DNA of 43,892 bases from Opitutaceae bacterium (GCA_002694885.1 NZNM01000074.1:1-43892); one strand, 5' to 3'; positions 27,671 through 36,441 are shown, counted from the stretch's first letter. A program made the numbers and translations. Notes: generated by a model from the letters alone, not told the origin.

Positions 27671-28708
27671 CTATTTGAAGCGTATTCTGGGGTCGACGAT
27701 CGCCACCAAGGCATCGGATATGACATTTCCTAGCAAAAGCAGGAGGCTCGATAGAAAGACAATTCCCATGACCACTGGGTAGTCTCTATCGAAAACGGCG
27801 TTTATTCCGAGCAATCCAAGACCATCTATGTCGAAAATCGTTTCGATGAGAAACGAGCCCGTGAGAATGAGAGTGATATTCTGCCCGAAGGTCGTCGCTA
27901 TCGGTATCATGGAATTCCTCAATGCGTGCTTGAAAACGCTTTCCTTGTAAGAAAGCCCCTTGGAGATCGCCATTCGCATGTAGTCGGCCGCCATGTTGTC
28001 CATCAAATGGTTTTTCATAAGGAGCGTCGTTACGGCGAAGCTTCCGACCAGATAGCATATCAGTGGTAGCACGGAGTGGCTGGCAATATCGCCCACTTTC
28101 TCAAAGAAAGTGAGATCCTGAAAATATATGCTCTTGAATCCACCCATGGGGAACCAGCCGAGCCTCGCGGAAAAGAAGAGGAGCAAGAGCGAACCGAGAG
28201 CATATCCAGGGATCGAATACCCAAAGAAAACGAGAATCGAAGAGTATGTATCGATAGAGGTATTGTGCTTTATCGCCTTTACCATCCCCAAAGGGATGCA
28301 AACGATGTAGGTGATGAACATAGTCGTCACTCCATAGAATAGCGAAATGGGAAAGCGGCTCTTGATCTGGCCCCATACTGAATCCTGGTAACGAGTCGAT
28401 GTGCCCAAGTCTCCCTGCAACAGCTTTCCCAACCAATTAAAGTAGGCGACGATGGCGGGCTTATCGAAACCATAATACTCTTTGAGCTCCTGCATCTGGG
28501 CATCCGAAAGCCCTGAGCCCTCCCCCACGGACGAGCCTCCGCTACCGGACATTTGAGCGCCTTGACCCACACTGGCCATTTGAGCCTCCATGATCGCCCT
28601 CTCAAGAGGCCCACCGGGCACAAACCTAGTGATGACAAAAACGATAAGCGTCACCCCCAGCACCGTGGGCGGGATTAAAAGAAGACGCCTTAAGAAGTAG
28701 TCGCGCAT
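27671..28708 (-). CDS. Peptide ABC transporter permease, YejB/OppB type
   Basis: A 345-residue permease with six helices. The opening RRLLLIPPTVLGVTLIVFVI and RFVPGGPLERAI are typical, as is LKEYYGFDKPAIVAYFNWL. The insert between them is Gly/Ser/Gln-rich (GQGAQMSGSGGSSVGEGSG, residues about 49-67), a low-complexity extracytoplasmic linker. The EAA loop is within SYKESVFKHALRNSMIPIAT. It is the first gene of the importer operon (order B-E-A-D-F). The 194-base upstream gap is shared with a divergent methyltransferase gene. Confidence 0.94.
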   Translation of the reverse strand: MRDYFLRRLLLIPPTVLGVTLIVFVITRFVPGGPLERAIMEAQMASVGQGAQMSGSGGSSVGEGSGLSDAQMQELKEYYGFDKPAIVAYFNWLGKLLQGDLGTSTRYQDSVWGQIKSRFPISLFYGVTTMFITYIVCIPLGMVKAIKHNTSIDTYSSILVFFGYSIPGYALGSLLLLFFSARLGWFPMGGFKSIYFQDLTFFEKVGDIASHSVLPLICYLVGSFAVTTLLMKNHLMDNMAADYMRMAISKGLSYKESVFKHALRNSMIPIATTFGQNITLILTGSFLIETIFDIDGLGLLGINAVFDRDYPVVMGIVFLSSLLLLLGNVISDALVAIVDPRIRFK

Positions 28709-28902
28709 AAAGCCACAGCCTTCTCATAAGTCCATCGGGGCCTTATGCGAAGCGATAATTCATTTTTCACCCAATGATACGGCCTAGAATCGGTTTTGCC
28801 TCAACAAATTTCGGCCAAATCGTATCACGTCGACCGGCGAATATCGCCAAACGGCCGAAATAGCGTTAATCGCTGTGCTCTAAAACGCGGGATTTTGCCT
28901 TT

Positions 28903-29619
28903 ATGTACACCCGGTTCGCGAAATGGTACGATCAGCATTATCGTTCGATTAAGGACTACGAGGGGGAGTGCGAGCGGCTGGCTTACTTGTTGGGGAAGCT
29001 GGATCCGTCTCCTGCCAAGCTGCGGGGCGTTTGCTGCGGGACGGGGGAGCACGCTTGGATTCTTAGGGAAAAACATGGTTTCTCGGTCGATGGCATCGAT
29101 CTCGAGCCCAACTTGATTGCGATCGCCCAGGAGAAAAACCCGGATAACGCCTTCAGCGTTGGAGATATGAGGCGATTTTCGATTCCCAAACGTTACGATG
29201 CCATCACTTGCCTGTTCAGCTCGATCGGATACGCGGAGACTGAAAATGGGCTGAAGGAGGCGATTCAATCAATGAGCAGACATTTGAAACCCAAGGGATG
29301 GTTGATTATCGAGCCTTGGGTCGAACCGGCAGAATGGGATCCGAAGTTGGTGAAGAGCTCCCGAAGCGAAGATGAGGAGCGCAAAGTGTCCATCGACCAG
29401 CGACGGATCGCTAGGACAGATGGCTCGGTATCCGTGATCGATATTGAATACCGTATCGACACCCCGGATGAACAACTGGCCTTTACGGAAACCCACCGGA
29501 TCGGCCTTTTCTCAGGAGAGCAAATCGAAACCGCGCTAGAAAGTTGTGGGTTCAAATCTCGCTATATACCCAAGGGAATGCTACCTCATCAAGTGTACCT
29601 GGCACAGTTGGGCGCCTAA
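28903..29619 (+). CDS. Class I SAM-dependent methyltransferase
   Basis: A 238-residue Rossmann-fold methyltransferase. The N-terminal KWYDQHYRSIKDYEGECE is typical of the sugar N-methyltransferase-like branch (DesVI/TylM1 type). Motif I is RGVCCGTGEHAWIL and the acidic SAM ribose-binding residue is in VDGIDLEPN. SVGDMRRF and YDAITCLFSSIGYAET follow. Substrate unknown; the similarity to aminosugar methyltransferases is at branch level only. It is divergent from the peptide importer and convergent with the MscS gene. Confidence 0.88.
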   Translation: MYTRFAKWYDQHYRSIKDYEGECERLAYLLGKLDPSPAKLRGVCCGTGEHAWILREKHGFSVDGIDLEPNLIAIAQEKNPDNAFSVGDMRRFSIPKRYDAITCLFSSIGYAETENGLKEAIQSMSRHLKPKGWLIIEPWVEPAEWDPKLVKSSRSEDEERKVSIDQRRIARTDGSVSVIDIEYRIDTPDEQLAFTETHRIGLFSGEQIETALESCGFKSRYIPKGMLPHQVYLAQLGA

Positions 29620-29667
29620 TCCAGCGATAGGGTTGCCCAGCACGAGCCGGGGACGTCTCGCGCCACC

Positions 29668-29685
29668 TTTCTTGCATGCAAGAAA
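29668..29685. repeat. Perfect 18-bp palindrome beside a REP element
   Basis: TTTCTTGCATGCAAGAAA reads identically on both strands, with no loop. It lies four bases before the REP copy at 29689 in the gap between the convergent methyltransferase and MscS genes. It could be a protein-binding site or part of a composite repeat. Confidence 0.6.
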
Positions 29686-29688
29686 CAA

Positions 29689-29715
29689 GATCGCGGGATA
29701 AACCCGCTCCTACAG
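29689..29715 (-). repeat. GTAG-led REP-like palindrome (GTAGGAGCGGG family)
   Basis: On the minus strand GTAGGAGCGGGTTTATCCCG then CGATC. It matches the copy at 2663-2690 over the whole hairpin and the partial copy at 1-13. Confidence 0.8.
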
Positions 29716-29792
29716 CCCGCAACAAACCGGGCATCCTTCCATCATTTGGATAAGTTGACGCGTACGGACGAACGCGAGCGGTGGTAGGCACG

Positions 29793-31067
29793 CTAAGAAT
29801 TTCGCTTTCCAATCCCGTCGGCGATCCGCTCAGCGATTTCTCCTTCGAATTGAAGCGAACGAGTTGGGAAGGCCATCGAAGCTCCTCTGGCCTCCACGGC
29901 CTTCATAATCTTGATATTGATCCGCTGCCGAATGTCCATGTGCTTCAACCAAGCCGTGGTCGTGGTGAAATAGTAAACGAGAATCTGCAGAGAGCTGTCG
30001 CCAAAATCGGTGAAGTTGACCAAGATAAAATCCTGCTGCACTCCTTCGTCGTCCCGCAACAGCTGTTTAATGTCTTCGACTAGATCGTGCATGGTGTCCG
30101 CAGGAGTGCTGTAGGTAACGCCAATGTACTGCTTGACCCGCCGCTTGGGCATGCGGCTCCAGTTCTCGATCATCTCATTGGCCAGCACCTTGTTGGGGAT
30201 CGACATCAGGGACTTGGACCACGTTCTTACTTTCGTCGAGCGCATGCCGATCGCCTCGACATCGCCATCCACTTTATCCCCCACCTGTATCCAATCACCC
30301 ACTTTGAAAGGACGATCCGCTACGAGAGATACGGAGCCGAAGAAGTTGCCCAGTGTTTCCTGAGCAGCCAGAGCCACGGCCAAACCGCCAATCCCAAGGC
30401 CGGCCAATAAAGAGCTTACGGAATAGCCCAAGTTCTGCACGACCAGGATCACTGCAACGATTAGAAGAAAGGTCCGGGCCGCTTTCTGAATCAACGGAAT
30501 GAATCCATAGACCGCCATGTCGCGCTCTTTAGCGACTCCCATCATGGTCTCCGCCAAAACGTCGACTGCGCGCAAGATAGCCCAGAAAACGATGGTCATG
30601 GTAGCCCCTTTGACGCCAAGCACGATCGCCTTGTCCCACTCCGGCGATAGATTGAGAATCGTCAGGGCGACAAATAGCCCGATGACAAATACCATCCAGC
30701 CTACAGGCGCTCGCATAGCCGGTACCATTTTGTCGTCAAATTCCCACGACGTTTTAACCGCGATCCTGTGCAACCAGTTTTCAAAAAGGTATCCGACAAT
30801 TTTCCGAGCAACGTAGGTCAGCAAAATAATAACAAAACTGGTCAACAACCGACCCCAGGAGTTTTCCCCAACATCCTCTTGAAAAATCTCGCTCAGCTTA
30901 CCCCGCACCTCCGATCGGACGGCAGCGAACTCGCTAGATTGCCCTTCAGCCGCGATGGCCGCATCGAGAGGCGGAGTCGCTTCATCGGCATCCTGGTTTT
31001 GAGCCCAAGCGAATTGTCCCAAATATATCGATACAACTGTTAAGAATACTAATCGAAATGCCCTCAT
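29793..31067 (-). CDS. MscS-family mechanosensitive channel
   Basis: About 424 residues from the ATG at 31067, which gives a signal peptide (MRAFRLVFLTVVSIYLGQFA). An extracytoplasmic segment comes before four helices. The pore-lining TM and beta domain carry LAGLGIGGLAVALAAQETLG and FFGSVSLVADRPFKVGDWIQ, the MscS consensus. The cytoplasmic part includes IGMRSTKVRTW, SIPNKVLANEMIENWSRM and a C-terminal GASMAFPTRSLQFEG. It opens under membrane tension on hypo-osmotic shock. An earlier GTG/ATG at 31106 was judged less likely because it would hide the signal peptide. Confidence 0.93.
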   Translation of the reverse strand: MRAFRLVFLTVVSIYLGQFAWAQNQDADEATPPLDAAIAAEGQSSEFAAVRSEVRGKLSEIFQEDVGENSWGRLLTSFVIILLTYVARKIVGYLFENWLHRIAVKTSWEFDDKMVPAMRAPVGWMVFVIGLFVALTILNLSPEWDKAIVLGVKGATMTIVFWAILRAVDVLAETMMGVAKERDMAVYGFIPLIQKAARTFLLIVAVILVVQNLGYSVSSLLAGLGIGGLAVALAAQETLGNFFGSVSLVADRPFKVGDWIQVGDKVDGDVEAIGMRSTKVRTWSKSLMSIPNKVLANEMIENWSRMPKRRVKQYIGVTYSTPADTMHDLVEDIKQLLRDDEGVQQDFILVNFTDFGDSSLQILVYYFTTTTAWLKHMDIRQRINIKIMKAVEARGASMAFPTRSLQFEGEIAERIADGIGKRNS

Positions 31068-31195
31068 AATTCTCGAGAGCGGCATTTCAAACAAGACGTT
31101 CGGCAAATAGCAATACCCGAAGTACGATCAGGCCTACTGCTTGCGGCGGGCATTTGGAAAGCTCGGAATATCAGCTCGATCCTCAGAATTCTGCA

Positions 31196-31224
31196 GTCGG
31201 AGGACCGAGACGGTCCTCCCTACC
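31196..31224. repeat. REP-like hairpin (GTAGGGAGGACC family)
   Basis: GGAGGACCG-AGA-CGGTCCTCC (31199-31219) is a perfect nine-bp stem. On the minus strand it is led by GTAGGGAGGACC. It lies between the MscS gene start and the Hsp20 terminator. Confidence 0.75.
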
Positions 31225-31266
31225 AAAAATAGAAAAGCGCCGATCCCCTCCCCAGAGAACCGGCGC
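31222..31266 (-). terminator. Rho-independent terminator of the Hsp20 pair
   Basis: Minus strand GCGCCG, an 18-base loop, CGGCGC, then TTTTCTATTTTT. GC stem followed directly by a T-tract, about 23 bases after the stop of the downstream Hsp20 gene. Confidence 0.8.
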
Positions 31267-31288
31267 CAACCCTAGCCACGCAATGAGA

Positions 31289-31687
31289 TTATCGAATCTC
31301 GATCTTGCGCGGCTTTTCCTCTTCCTCCTTAGGTAAAGTCAGTCGCAGCACGCCATTGCTAGTTTCGGCAGAGATACTGCCTTCTTCCACACGATCCCCG
31401 ACCATCAAGCGGAGACGATACGAGTACGACTCGTGATCGCCGTTAACCGCTTTCCAGCCTTTGGGCGGCGTCCAATTGCGTTCGCCAATCAGTTCCAGCA
31501 ATCCGTCGTGCAGAGTGACGCCAACATCCCGTTTGCCGACGCCTGGCAGATCCACGTCTACATAGTAGGCGTTCTCGTCTTCGGAAATTTCGTAACGAGG
31601 CCGTACGTAGACGGTTCCGTTCGATTCATCCGATTGGCTTGGACTACAGGCAATCGACGATGGTTTAAATACGCTTAACAAGCTCAT
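31289..31687 (-). CDS. Small heat shock protein (Hsp20/alpha-crystallin), short
   Basis: A 132-residue alpha-crystallin-domain protein: ENAYYVDVDLPGVGKRDVGV, then GDRVEEGSISAETSNGVLRL and the C-terminal KIEIR, which holds the I-x-I tail motif. ATP-independent holdase that binds unfolding proteins in the cytoplasm. The AGGAGG ribosome site lies ten bases before ATG. Second gene of a pair, 30 bases after the 149-residue Hsp20 gene. The nearly identical leader (GATAGGAGGAA) suggests duplication. Confidence 0.95.
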   Translation of the reverse strand: MSLLSVFKPSSIACSPSQSDESNGTVYVRPRYEISEDENAYYVDVDLPGVGKRDVGVTLHDGLLELIGERNWTPPKGWKAVNGDHESYSYRLRLMVGDRVEEGSISAETSNGVLRLTLPKEEEEKPRKIEIR

Positions 31688-31717
31688 TTGTGTTCCTCCT
31701 ATCTCGTTTAGTTTGTT

Positions 31718-32167
31718 CTACTTAACTTCAATTTTGCGGGGCGTCACCACTTCCGCCTTCGGGAAGGTGATACTCAGGACGCCATCTTCGAATTCGGCTC
31801 CAGCCTTGTCAGCGTCGACTCCATCAGGAATCGAAAATGACTGGCTGTAGGACATTGAACTTTCGCCTTCCTTGGACTTCGATTTTCGTTCCGCGGACAG
31901 CCGGACCATATTGTCGCCAACTTCGATCGACACGTCTTTAGGCTCAACGCCGGGCGCTTCCACCCGAGCGACAAACGCATCATCGTGTTCGAACCAGTTC
32001 GGCCGAGCCGAACGGCTCCCCGAATCGGAAATCCAATCTCCCCCTACATCGAAAAGACTCGGCAAACTGCCGAATACCTTCTCCAGCTCCTTCTCGAAAT
32101 TCGTAAACGAACTTCCCGAAAAGGGCGTCATTCCATATCTCGAATTAAACGGACTTAAGTATCTCAT
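31718..32167 (-). CDS. Small heat shock protein (Hsp20/alpha-crystallin), long
   Basis: A 149-residue protein with the alpha-crystallin domain: HDDAFVARVEAPGVEPKDVS, SEREKSKSKEGES-like middle and FEDGVLSITFPKAEV, ending in KIEVK. It is preceded by GATAGGAGGAAACA before ATG. It lies first in the two-gene unit and probably makes hetero-oligomers with its neighbour. A CIRCE element was not seen, and a clear heat-shock promoter could not be assigned in the AT-rich leader. Confidence 0.95.
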   Translation of the reverse strand: MRYLSPFNSRYGMTPFSGSSFTNFEKELEKVFGSLPSLFDVGGDWISDSGSRSARPNWFEHDDAFVARVEAPGVEPKDVSIEVGDNMVRLSAERKSKSKEGESSMSYSQSFSIPDGVDADKAGAEFEDGVLSITFPKAEVVTPRKIEVK

Positions 32168-32482
32168 TGTTTCCTCCTATCTGTTGAATTTTAAAACGAT
32201 TGATACCTATAGTGTGCATAAATGATACCAATTTGAATATTTCTTAATTCGTTCTTATATAATAACTTAATTTAATACAGCTTCCGTCAACGAGCCATTT
32301 TGTCTCTATTTAGGGTGCAATTTTGAGACGAGTCGTGTCAAATTCGACTAGCGGAAACGCGCGGGCTACTTAATACGGTCCAACCGGAATTGGGCAGTCT
32401 ATGACATGCCTCTACGGGGAGGCTGATCATTAGAGTTTGCTCTAGGTCTTGAATCCCCTTTCTCTGCCCGCTTTCCGACAAG
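32168..32482. promoter_or_regulatory. AT-rich divergent control region between hsp20 and patB
   Basis: A 315-base gap with an AT-rich part (32200-32280) next to hsp20, fitting a promoter region. A GC-rich end (32353-32371, GCGGAAACGCGCGGGCTAC) may be a decayed GTAG-led repeat on the minus strand. The Shine-Dalgarno AGGAGG for hsp20 is clear. No operator could be named. Confidence 0.45.
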
Positions 32483-33628
32483 ATGGACTCGATTTTCGAT
32501 CAGGTACACGAGCGACGCCACACCGACAGTCAGAAGTGGCAAAAATACGAAGGCCAGGACATCCTCCCTATGTGGGTAGCGGACATGGACTTCAAAGCTC
32601 CCGAGCCGGTTCTTCAAGCCCTGCGCGAACGGATAGATCACGGGATTTTCGGCTATGCCCGACCCGAGCCCAGCGCAACCGAAGCCGTTATCGAAATGCT
32701 GGAGCTGAACTATCGATGGAAAGTGGATCCTGATTGGCTGGTTTGGCTTCCTGGACTCGTGGTAGGGCTGAATATCGCCAGCCGGGCATTCGCCAACGAA
32801 GGAGAGGCGATCCTGACAAACACCCCAATTTATCCGCCCTTCTTGTTGGGTCCTCGATTTCAAAACCGATCGGTGGTCAAGGCTCCCATGGCGCTCGACG
32901 GTGATCGCTGGGTCATCGATTGGGAGGCAATAGAGGCCGCGGTCGACGAAAACGTTAAGCTCTTCTTTTTTTGCAATCCACACAATCCATGCGCTCGGGT
33001 GTTCGAGGAAGACGAGCTTAAGGAGGTGGCTGCATTCTGCCAGCGACACGATCTCACTCTCTGCTCCGATGAAATCCATTGCGAGCTGCTCTTGGATGGA
33101 CGCCGACACACGCCAATCGCATCGCTTTCGGACGATTTGAATGATCGCTCCTTCACGTTCATCGCCCCTAGCAAAACTTACAACCTGGCAGGACTCGGCT
33201 GCTCGATAGCGATCATCCCCAACCCTGCTCTCAGGAACCGCTTTATTTCCGCTAGCCGCGGCATCATGGCCGAAGTCAACAATCTCGGCTACGTCGCTTG
33301 CGAAGCCGCTTACCGCGATGGAGGTCCTTGGCGGGAGGAACTCCTAGACTACTTGGGAAAGAATCGGGACCTGATTCACGAATTCGCTAGCGAACATCTA
33401 CCCGAGGCTGGCTTGTACGAACATGAAGCCACCTACCTTTCCTGGGTAGATGTATCCGCGCTTGGCTTGAAGGATCCAGTCGCCTACTTTGAATCTCATG
33501 GAATAGGATTGTCGGACGGATCCTTTTTCGACAGCCCGAGCCATGTCCGCCTGAATTTCGGTTGCCCGCGATCGACACTCGAGGAAGGACTCAAGCGATT
33601 GCGAAACGCGTTCGAGGCCCTTCGCTAG
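32483..33628 (+). CDS. patB: PatB/MalY-type PLP-dependent C-S lyase
   Basis: A 381-residue fold-type I aminotransferase-like enzyme. FFFCNPHNPC (Asn165), CSDEIHCELL (Asp196) and APSKTYNLAGLGC with the PLP lysine Lys231 match MalY/PatB. The family cleaves cystathionine or S-conjugates to homocysteine/cysteine, pyruvate and ammonia. MalY is also a maltose-regulon modulator in E. coli. The opening (FDQVHERRHTDSQKWQKYEG) is the usual MalY/PatB start. It stands alone, convergent with the next gene. Confidence 0.9.
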   Translation: MDSIFDQVHERRHTDSQKWQKYEGQDILPMWVADMDFKAPEPVLQALRERIDHGIFGYARPEPSATEAVIEMLELNYRWKVDPDWLVWLPGLVVGLNIASRAFANEGEAILTNTPIYPPFLLGPRFQNRSVVKAPMALDGDRWVIDWEAIEAAVDENVKLFFFCNPHNPCARVFEEDELKEVAAFCQRHDLTLCSDEIHCELLLDGRRHTPIASLSDDLNDRSFTFIAPSKTYNLAGLGCSIAIIPNPALRNRFISASRGIMAEVNNLGYVACEAAYRDGGPWREELLDYLGKNRDLIHEFASEHLPEAGLYEHEATYLSWVDVSALGLKDPVAYFESHGIGLSDGSFFDSPSHVRLNFGCPRSTLEEGLKRLRNAFEALR

Positions 33629-33648
33629 ACATTAGACACAATAACAGT

Positions 33649-34278
33649 CTACGCGTCCGAACTTCCCACATACTCGGAAACGCCATCCGCCATATCGGCG
33701 AGGATCAGCAACGCTTCTTGGAATCGCAAACGCGTGGCTTCATCCATTAGGAGACCCAATTCTCTGTATTCAAAAAATCCTTTCGAAAGCCGAAACGCTC
33801 CAGGCGAATTGAAGTCAGCTAGGCAATCGGAGGCGAGCCTATCCGCGAAAGCGGTATCTTTATCCTCATCCAAACCGATAATTGTAAATGCGCCCGTATC
33901 GCCGTATTTCATTTTCGCCTCGTTACCGGAACTGAAACGCGCTCCATCAACGGTCGCCAAACTTTCGATTACAAACTCCCGCTCGCCCGCGAACGTGGCT
34001 TCCAACGTCAACGATGTCCAAACCCGCCTGCTTCTCCCTTTTCCCTGAAAGTGATCGTATATCGCGATTGGGTATCCACGATAATCGCCGGACAGAGAAT
34101 GCCGCTCGCCGATACCCGATCCCCACTTGCTCGTGAAGGTATGCCTCTTTAAACGGAATCGCTTTCCCAGGACATTGTACTGGGACAGCATCCGCTCCTT
34201 CGATCGGCCAAGAAAGCGTGGAACTATCAACAAGGCGACCGCGCATAGAGTTCCGATAATCAGAATGTTGATAGTCAT
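33649..34278 (-). CDS. Membrane-anchored protein of unknown function
   Basis: About 209 residues with this start. One N-terminal helix (INILIIGTLCAVALLIVPRF) anchors a cytoplasmic or periplasmic soluble domain. The domain has a beta-rich centre (GDYRGYPIAIYDHF, SLTLEATFAG) and a C-terminal helix bundle. It resembles DUF3137-like or unnamed domains but no family could be assigned with confidence. The GTG at 34308 upstream would add ten residues before the helix. ATG 34278 was preferred. Confidence 0.7.
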   Translation of the reverse strand: MTINILIIGTLCAVALLIVPRFLGRSKERMLSQYNVLGKRFRLKRHTFTSKWGSGIGERHSLSGDYRGYPIAIYDHFQGKGRSRRVWTSLTLEATFAGEREFVIESLATVDGARFSSGNEAKMKYGDTGAFTIIGLDEDKDTAFADRLASDCLADFNSPGAFRLSKGFFEYRELGLLMDEATRLRFQEALLILADMADGVSEYVGSSDA

Positions 34279-34411
34279 AGCTGTCGGCTTTCCTTCGCCT
34301 CCCAACACGCATCATCGCAGTATGCGCCGCATTTCAATTTTTTGGTAAACGTATCCCCTGTCGCCAGACGCCACTTGTCAATTACTTAGGCTTCTTACAG
34401 GCTTCGAATCG

Positions 34412-35149
34412 ATGTGCGGGCGTTACACCTTAATTAAGCAGCCAGTTTCGATCGGCGCTAAGTCTCAAGCAAAAATAGAACTGCCTGATGACATAGACGA
34501 CGAAAGCTTTGCGTTTAAAGCTCGCTACAATATTGCCCCGACCCAGGGAAACCTAGTTGTTCGAAAGCAAGCTGCAGACGAGCGATTCCTAATGTCCTCA
34601 ATGCGCTGGGGACTTGTGCCAAGCTGGTCCCGTACGGGCGAAACAACTTCTCTATTGATCAATGCCCGTTCCGAAACGATCGCTGAAAAACCTTCCTTCA
34701 AGGCCGCCTATCAACGGCGTCGCTGCCTAGTTCCCGCGGATGGCTATTATGAATGGAAGCGCCATCGCTCTGTGAACCAGCCATACTATTTGCAGCTCTC
34801 GGACGAATCCGTTTTCTACATGGCTGGGATTTGGGAAACGTGGCATGATCCCGCCGGCGTTCCCACCGAAAGTTTCGCGATTCTCACGACTCAAGCCAAC
34901 GCTCTTGCCGCCAAAGTGCATGACCGCATGCCAGTGATTCTCGAAGGGGATGACACCTTGACTTGGCTGGATGGGAACCCGGACATCATCGAAACCGACA
35001 AGCGATTCGACCTCCTTGGCCCCATTGATTCTAGCCGGATGAAATGTCGCCCGGTCAATCCAATCGTGAACAACAACCAAAACGATGTACCCGAGTGCAT
35101 CTCAGAACCTCCTGTCGAAACCAGCACACAGCTCGACATGGGTTTTTGA
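34412..35149 (+). CDS. SOS response-associated peptidase / abasic-site crosslinking protein (SRAP, YedK/HMCES family)
   Basis: A 245-residue SRAP protein. The catalytic Cys2 follows the initiator (MCGRYT), with LINARSET (Asn84), CLVPADGYYEWK (Glu114) and KVHDRMPVIL (His170) as the active-site set. Members form a thiazolidine crosslink with abasic DNA and protect single-stranded gaps. ATG start clear. The Cys2 requirement fixes the start. Its regulator (LexA box) was not recognised. Confidence 0.95.
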   Translation: MCGRYTLIKQPVSIGAKSQAKIELPDDIDDESFAFKARYNIAPTQGNLVVRKQAADERFLMSSMRWGLVPSWSRTGETTSLLINARSETIAEKPSFKAAYQRRRCLVPADGYYEWKRHRSVNQPYYLQLSDESVFYMAGIWETWHDPAGVPTESFAILTTQANALAAKVHDRMPVILEGDDTLTWLDGNPDIIETDKRFDLLGPIDSSRMKCRPVNPIVNNNQNDVPECISEPPVETSTQLDMGF

Positions 35150-35202
35150 ATACGAATTAAATCGTCGATTTCCACCCTCTTTTCGAATGTAATAGAAAGA
35201 AA

Positions 35203-35278
35203 AACCCGCCCGGAGGGTGGGGTTTCACCTTTGAAACCAATGTAGAAAGGTGGAGCTCGACCTCCGGGCGAGCTTTAG
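35203..35278. repeat. Long inverted repeat with GTAG-led core (GTAGAAAGGTGGAGC family)
   Basis: CGCCCGGAGG (35207-35216) pairs with CCTCCGGGCG (35261-35270). Inside, GTAGAAAGGTGGAGCTCGAC then CTCC forms a GTAG-led hairpin (GGTGGAGCTCGACCTCC). It lies between the convergent SRAP and YheT genes. Confidence 0.75.
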
Positions 35279-35372
35279 AGGAGGTCAATGAGCAACGGTG
35301 GGAGGTGGGCGTGAGTTTTGGCTCTATCTTTTCATTCAAACCAAGAGGAAATAGATCTTTCTCAATATCCCC

Positions 35373-36347
35373 TCAACCAAACTGCTGAAAGAATTCCAGC
35401 GCCCGGCGCTCGTGCCAATATCCGTCTCGGTGGCGGTCGCCAGGGAAGCCGCAGTGTCCTCCTGATTTTGGCATCTCCAAATACAAAAATTTGTGGGCAT
35501 TCGCTTCTTCTACTGGATAGCAATCATCTGAGAGAAAGGGATCGTTTCGCGTATTGATCAATAGCGATGGGCGTTCGATACCCGCGAGATGAAATCGACT
35601 GCTGCACTGCTGCCAGTAATCTTCAGCGTCGCGAAATCCGTTCAGAGGAGCCGTATAGGCATCGTCGAATTCCCTAAACGTTTTCAATTCTCGACATCTT
35701 TTATTATATCTATATTTTGAATACTTTTTTTCCTTCTGCTTCAGTTTGCCGCAGAGCAGCTTGATGAATCGCTTCATGTAGAACGCGTTTTCCGATCTTG
35801 CCAAACGATCCGCTGAGGTTCTCAAATCGCATGGCGTGGAAAAGGCCACCGCGGCCTTAATCGATGAGGGCAATTCCGATCCGCGCTCGCCCATATATTT
35901 CAAGATCACATTGCCGCCCAAGCTGAACCCCGCCAAACCAATCCATCCGTATCGTTGTCCCAAAACCTCTAATACGGTCGCCAGTCCCTCCGTATCGCCA
36001 CTGTGATACGATCTCTCCAAACGATTCGGTTCGCCACTACAGCCCCTCATGTTGAACGCAGCAACCGCATAGCCAGCAATACCGAATGACCTAGCTAGCG
36101 ACTTGATATAGGCAGCGCGGCTATCCCCTTCGAGTCCGTGCAAGGCGACACAACAGCGTTGAACATCATCACCACCGTATCCTTCTAGCCAATCTACATC
36201 TATAAAATCGGAATCGGGCAACTCGAAGCGTTCTCTTCGGAAATCAATTCGTATTCTTCTTCTGGTTACGTTCGGCAAAATGGTCTGCAAATGGGAATTC
36301 GGCAGATAGCAAGGCGCTCGGTAGGTCGATTCACTGACGATTGGCAC
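35373..36347 (-). CDS. YheT-family alpha/beta hydrolase
   Basis: About 324 residues using the GTG at 36347, which gives MPIVSESTYRAPCYLPNSHL. It is an alpha/beta hydrolase with the nucleophile elbow AGFSLGG, the oxyanion/HG region CVALHGLEGDSRAAY, a late Asp in NTRNDPFLS and catalytic His in SGGHCGFPG. YheT-type enzymes hydrolyse ester substrates of unknown identity. The reading frame stays open far upstream but runs antisense through mgtE, so the inner GTG is the start. It is divergent from mgtE. Confidence 0.85.
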   Translation of the reverse strand: MPIVSESTYRAPCYLPNSHLQTILPNVTRRRIRIDFRRERFELPDSDFIDVDWLEGYGGDDVQRCCVALHGLEGDSRAAYIKSLARSFGIAGYAVAAFNMRGCSGEPNRLERSYHSGDTEGLATVLEVLGQRYGWIGLAGFSLGGNVILKYMGERGSELPSSIKAAVAFSTPCDLRTSADRLARSENAFYMKRFIKLLCGKLKQKEKKYSKYRYNKRCRELKTFREFDDAYTAPLNGFRDAEDYWQQCSSRFHLAGIERPSLLINTRNDPFLSDDCYPVEEANAHKFLYLEMPKSGGHCGFPGDRHRDGYWHERRALEFFQQFG

Positions 36348-36419
36348 ACCCACTAGAAAACCGGCATCAGCCCGTCCTGCAAGACGCGTTTCCCAACAAT
36401 TCGCCAGCCCAGGCTGTCT

Positions 36420-36441
36420 CGCAATTTTTTCCGAAATTGCG
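36420..36441. promoter_or_regulatory. Inverted repeat in the yheT-mgtE divergent gap
   Basis: CGCAATTT-TTTCCG-AAATTGCG, an 8-bp perfect inverted repeat with a 6-base spacer, in the 139-base gap between the divergent starts. Plausible operator for a dimeric regulator, or a small RNA hairpin. No regulator has been named for it. Confidence 0.45.
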
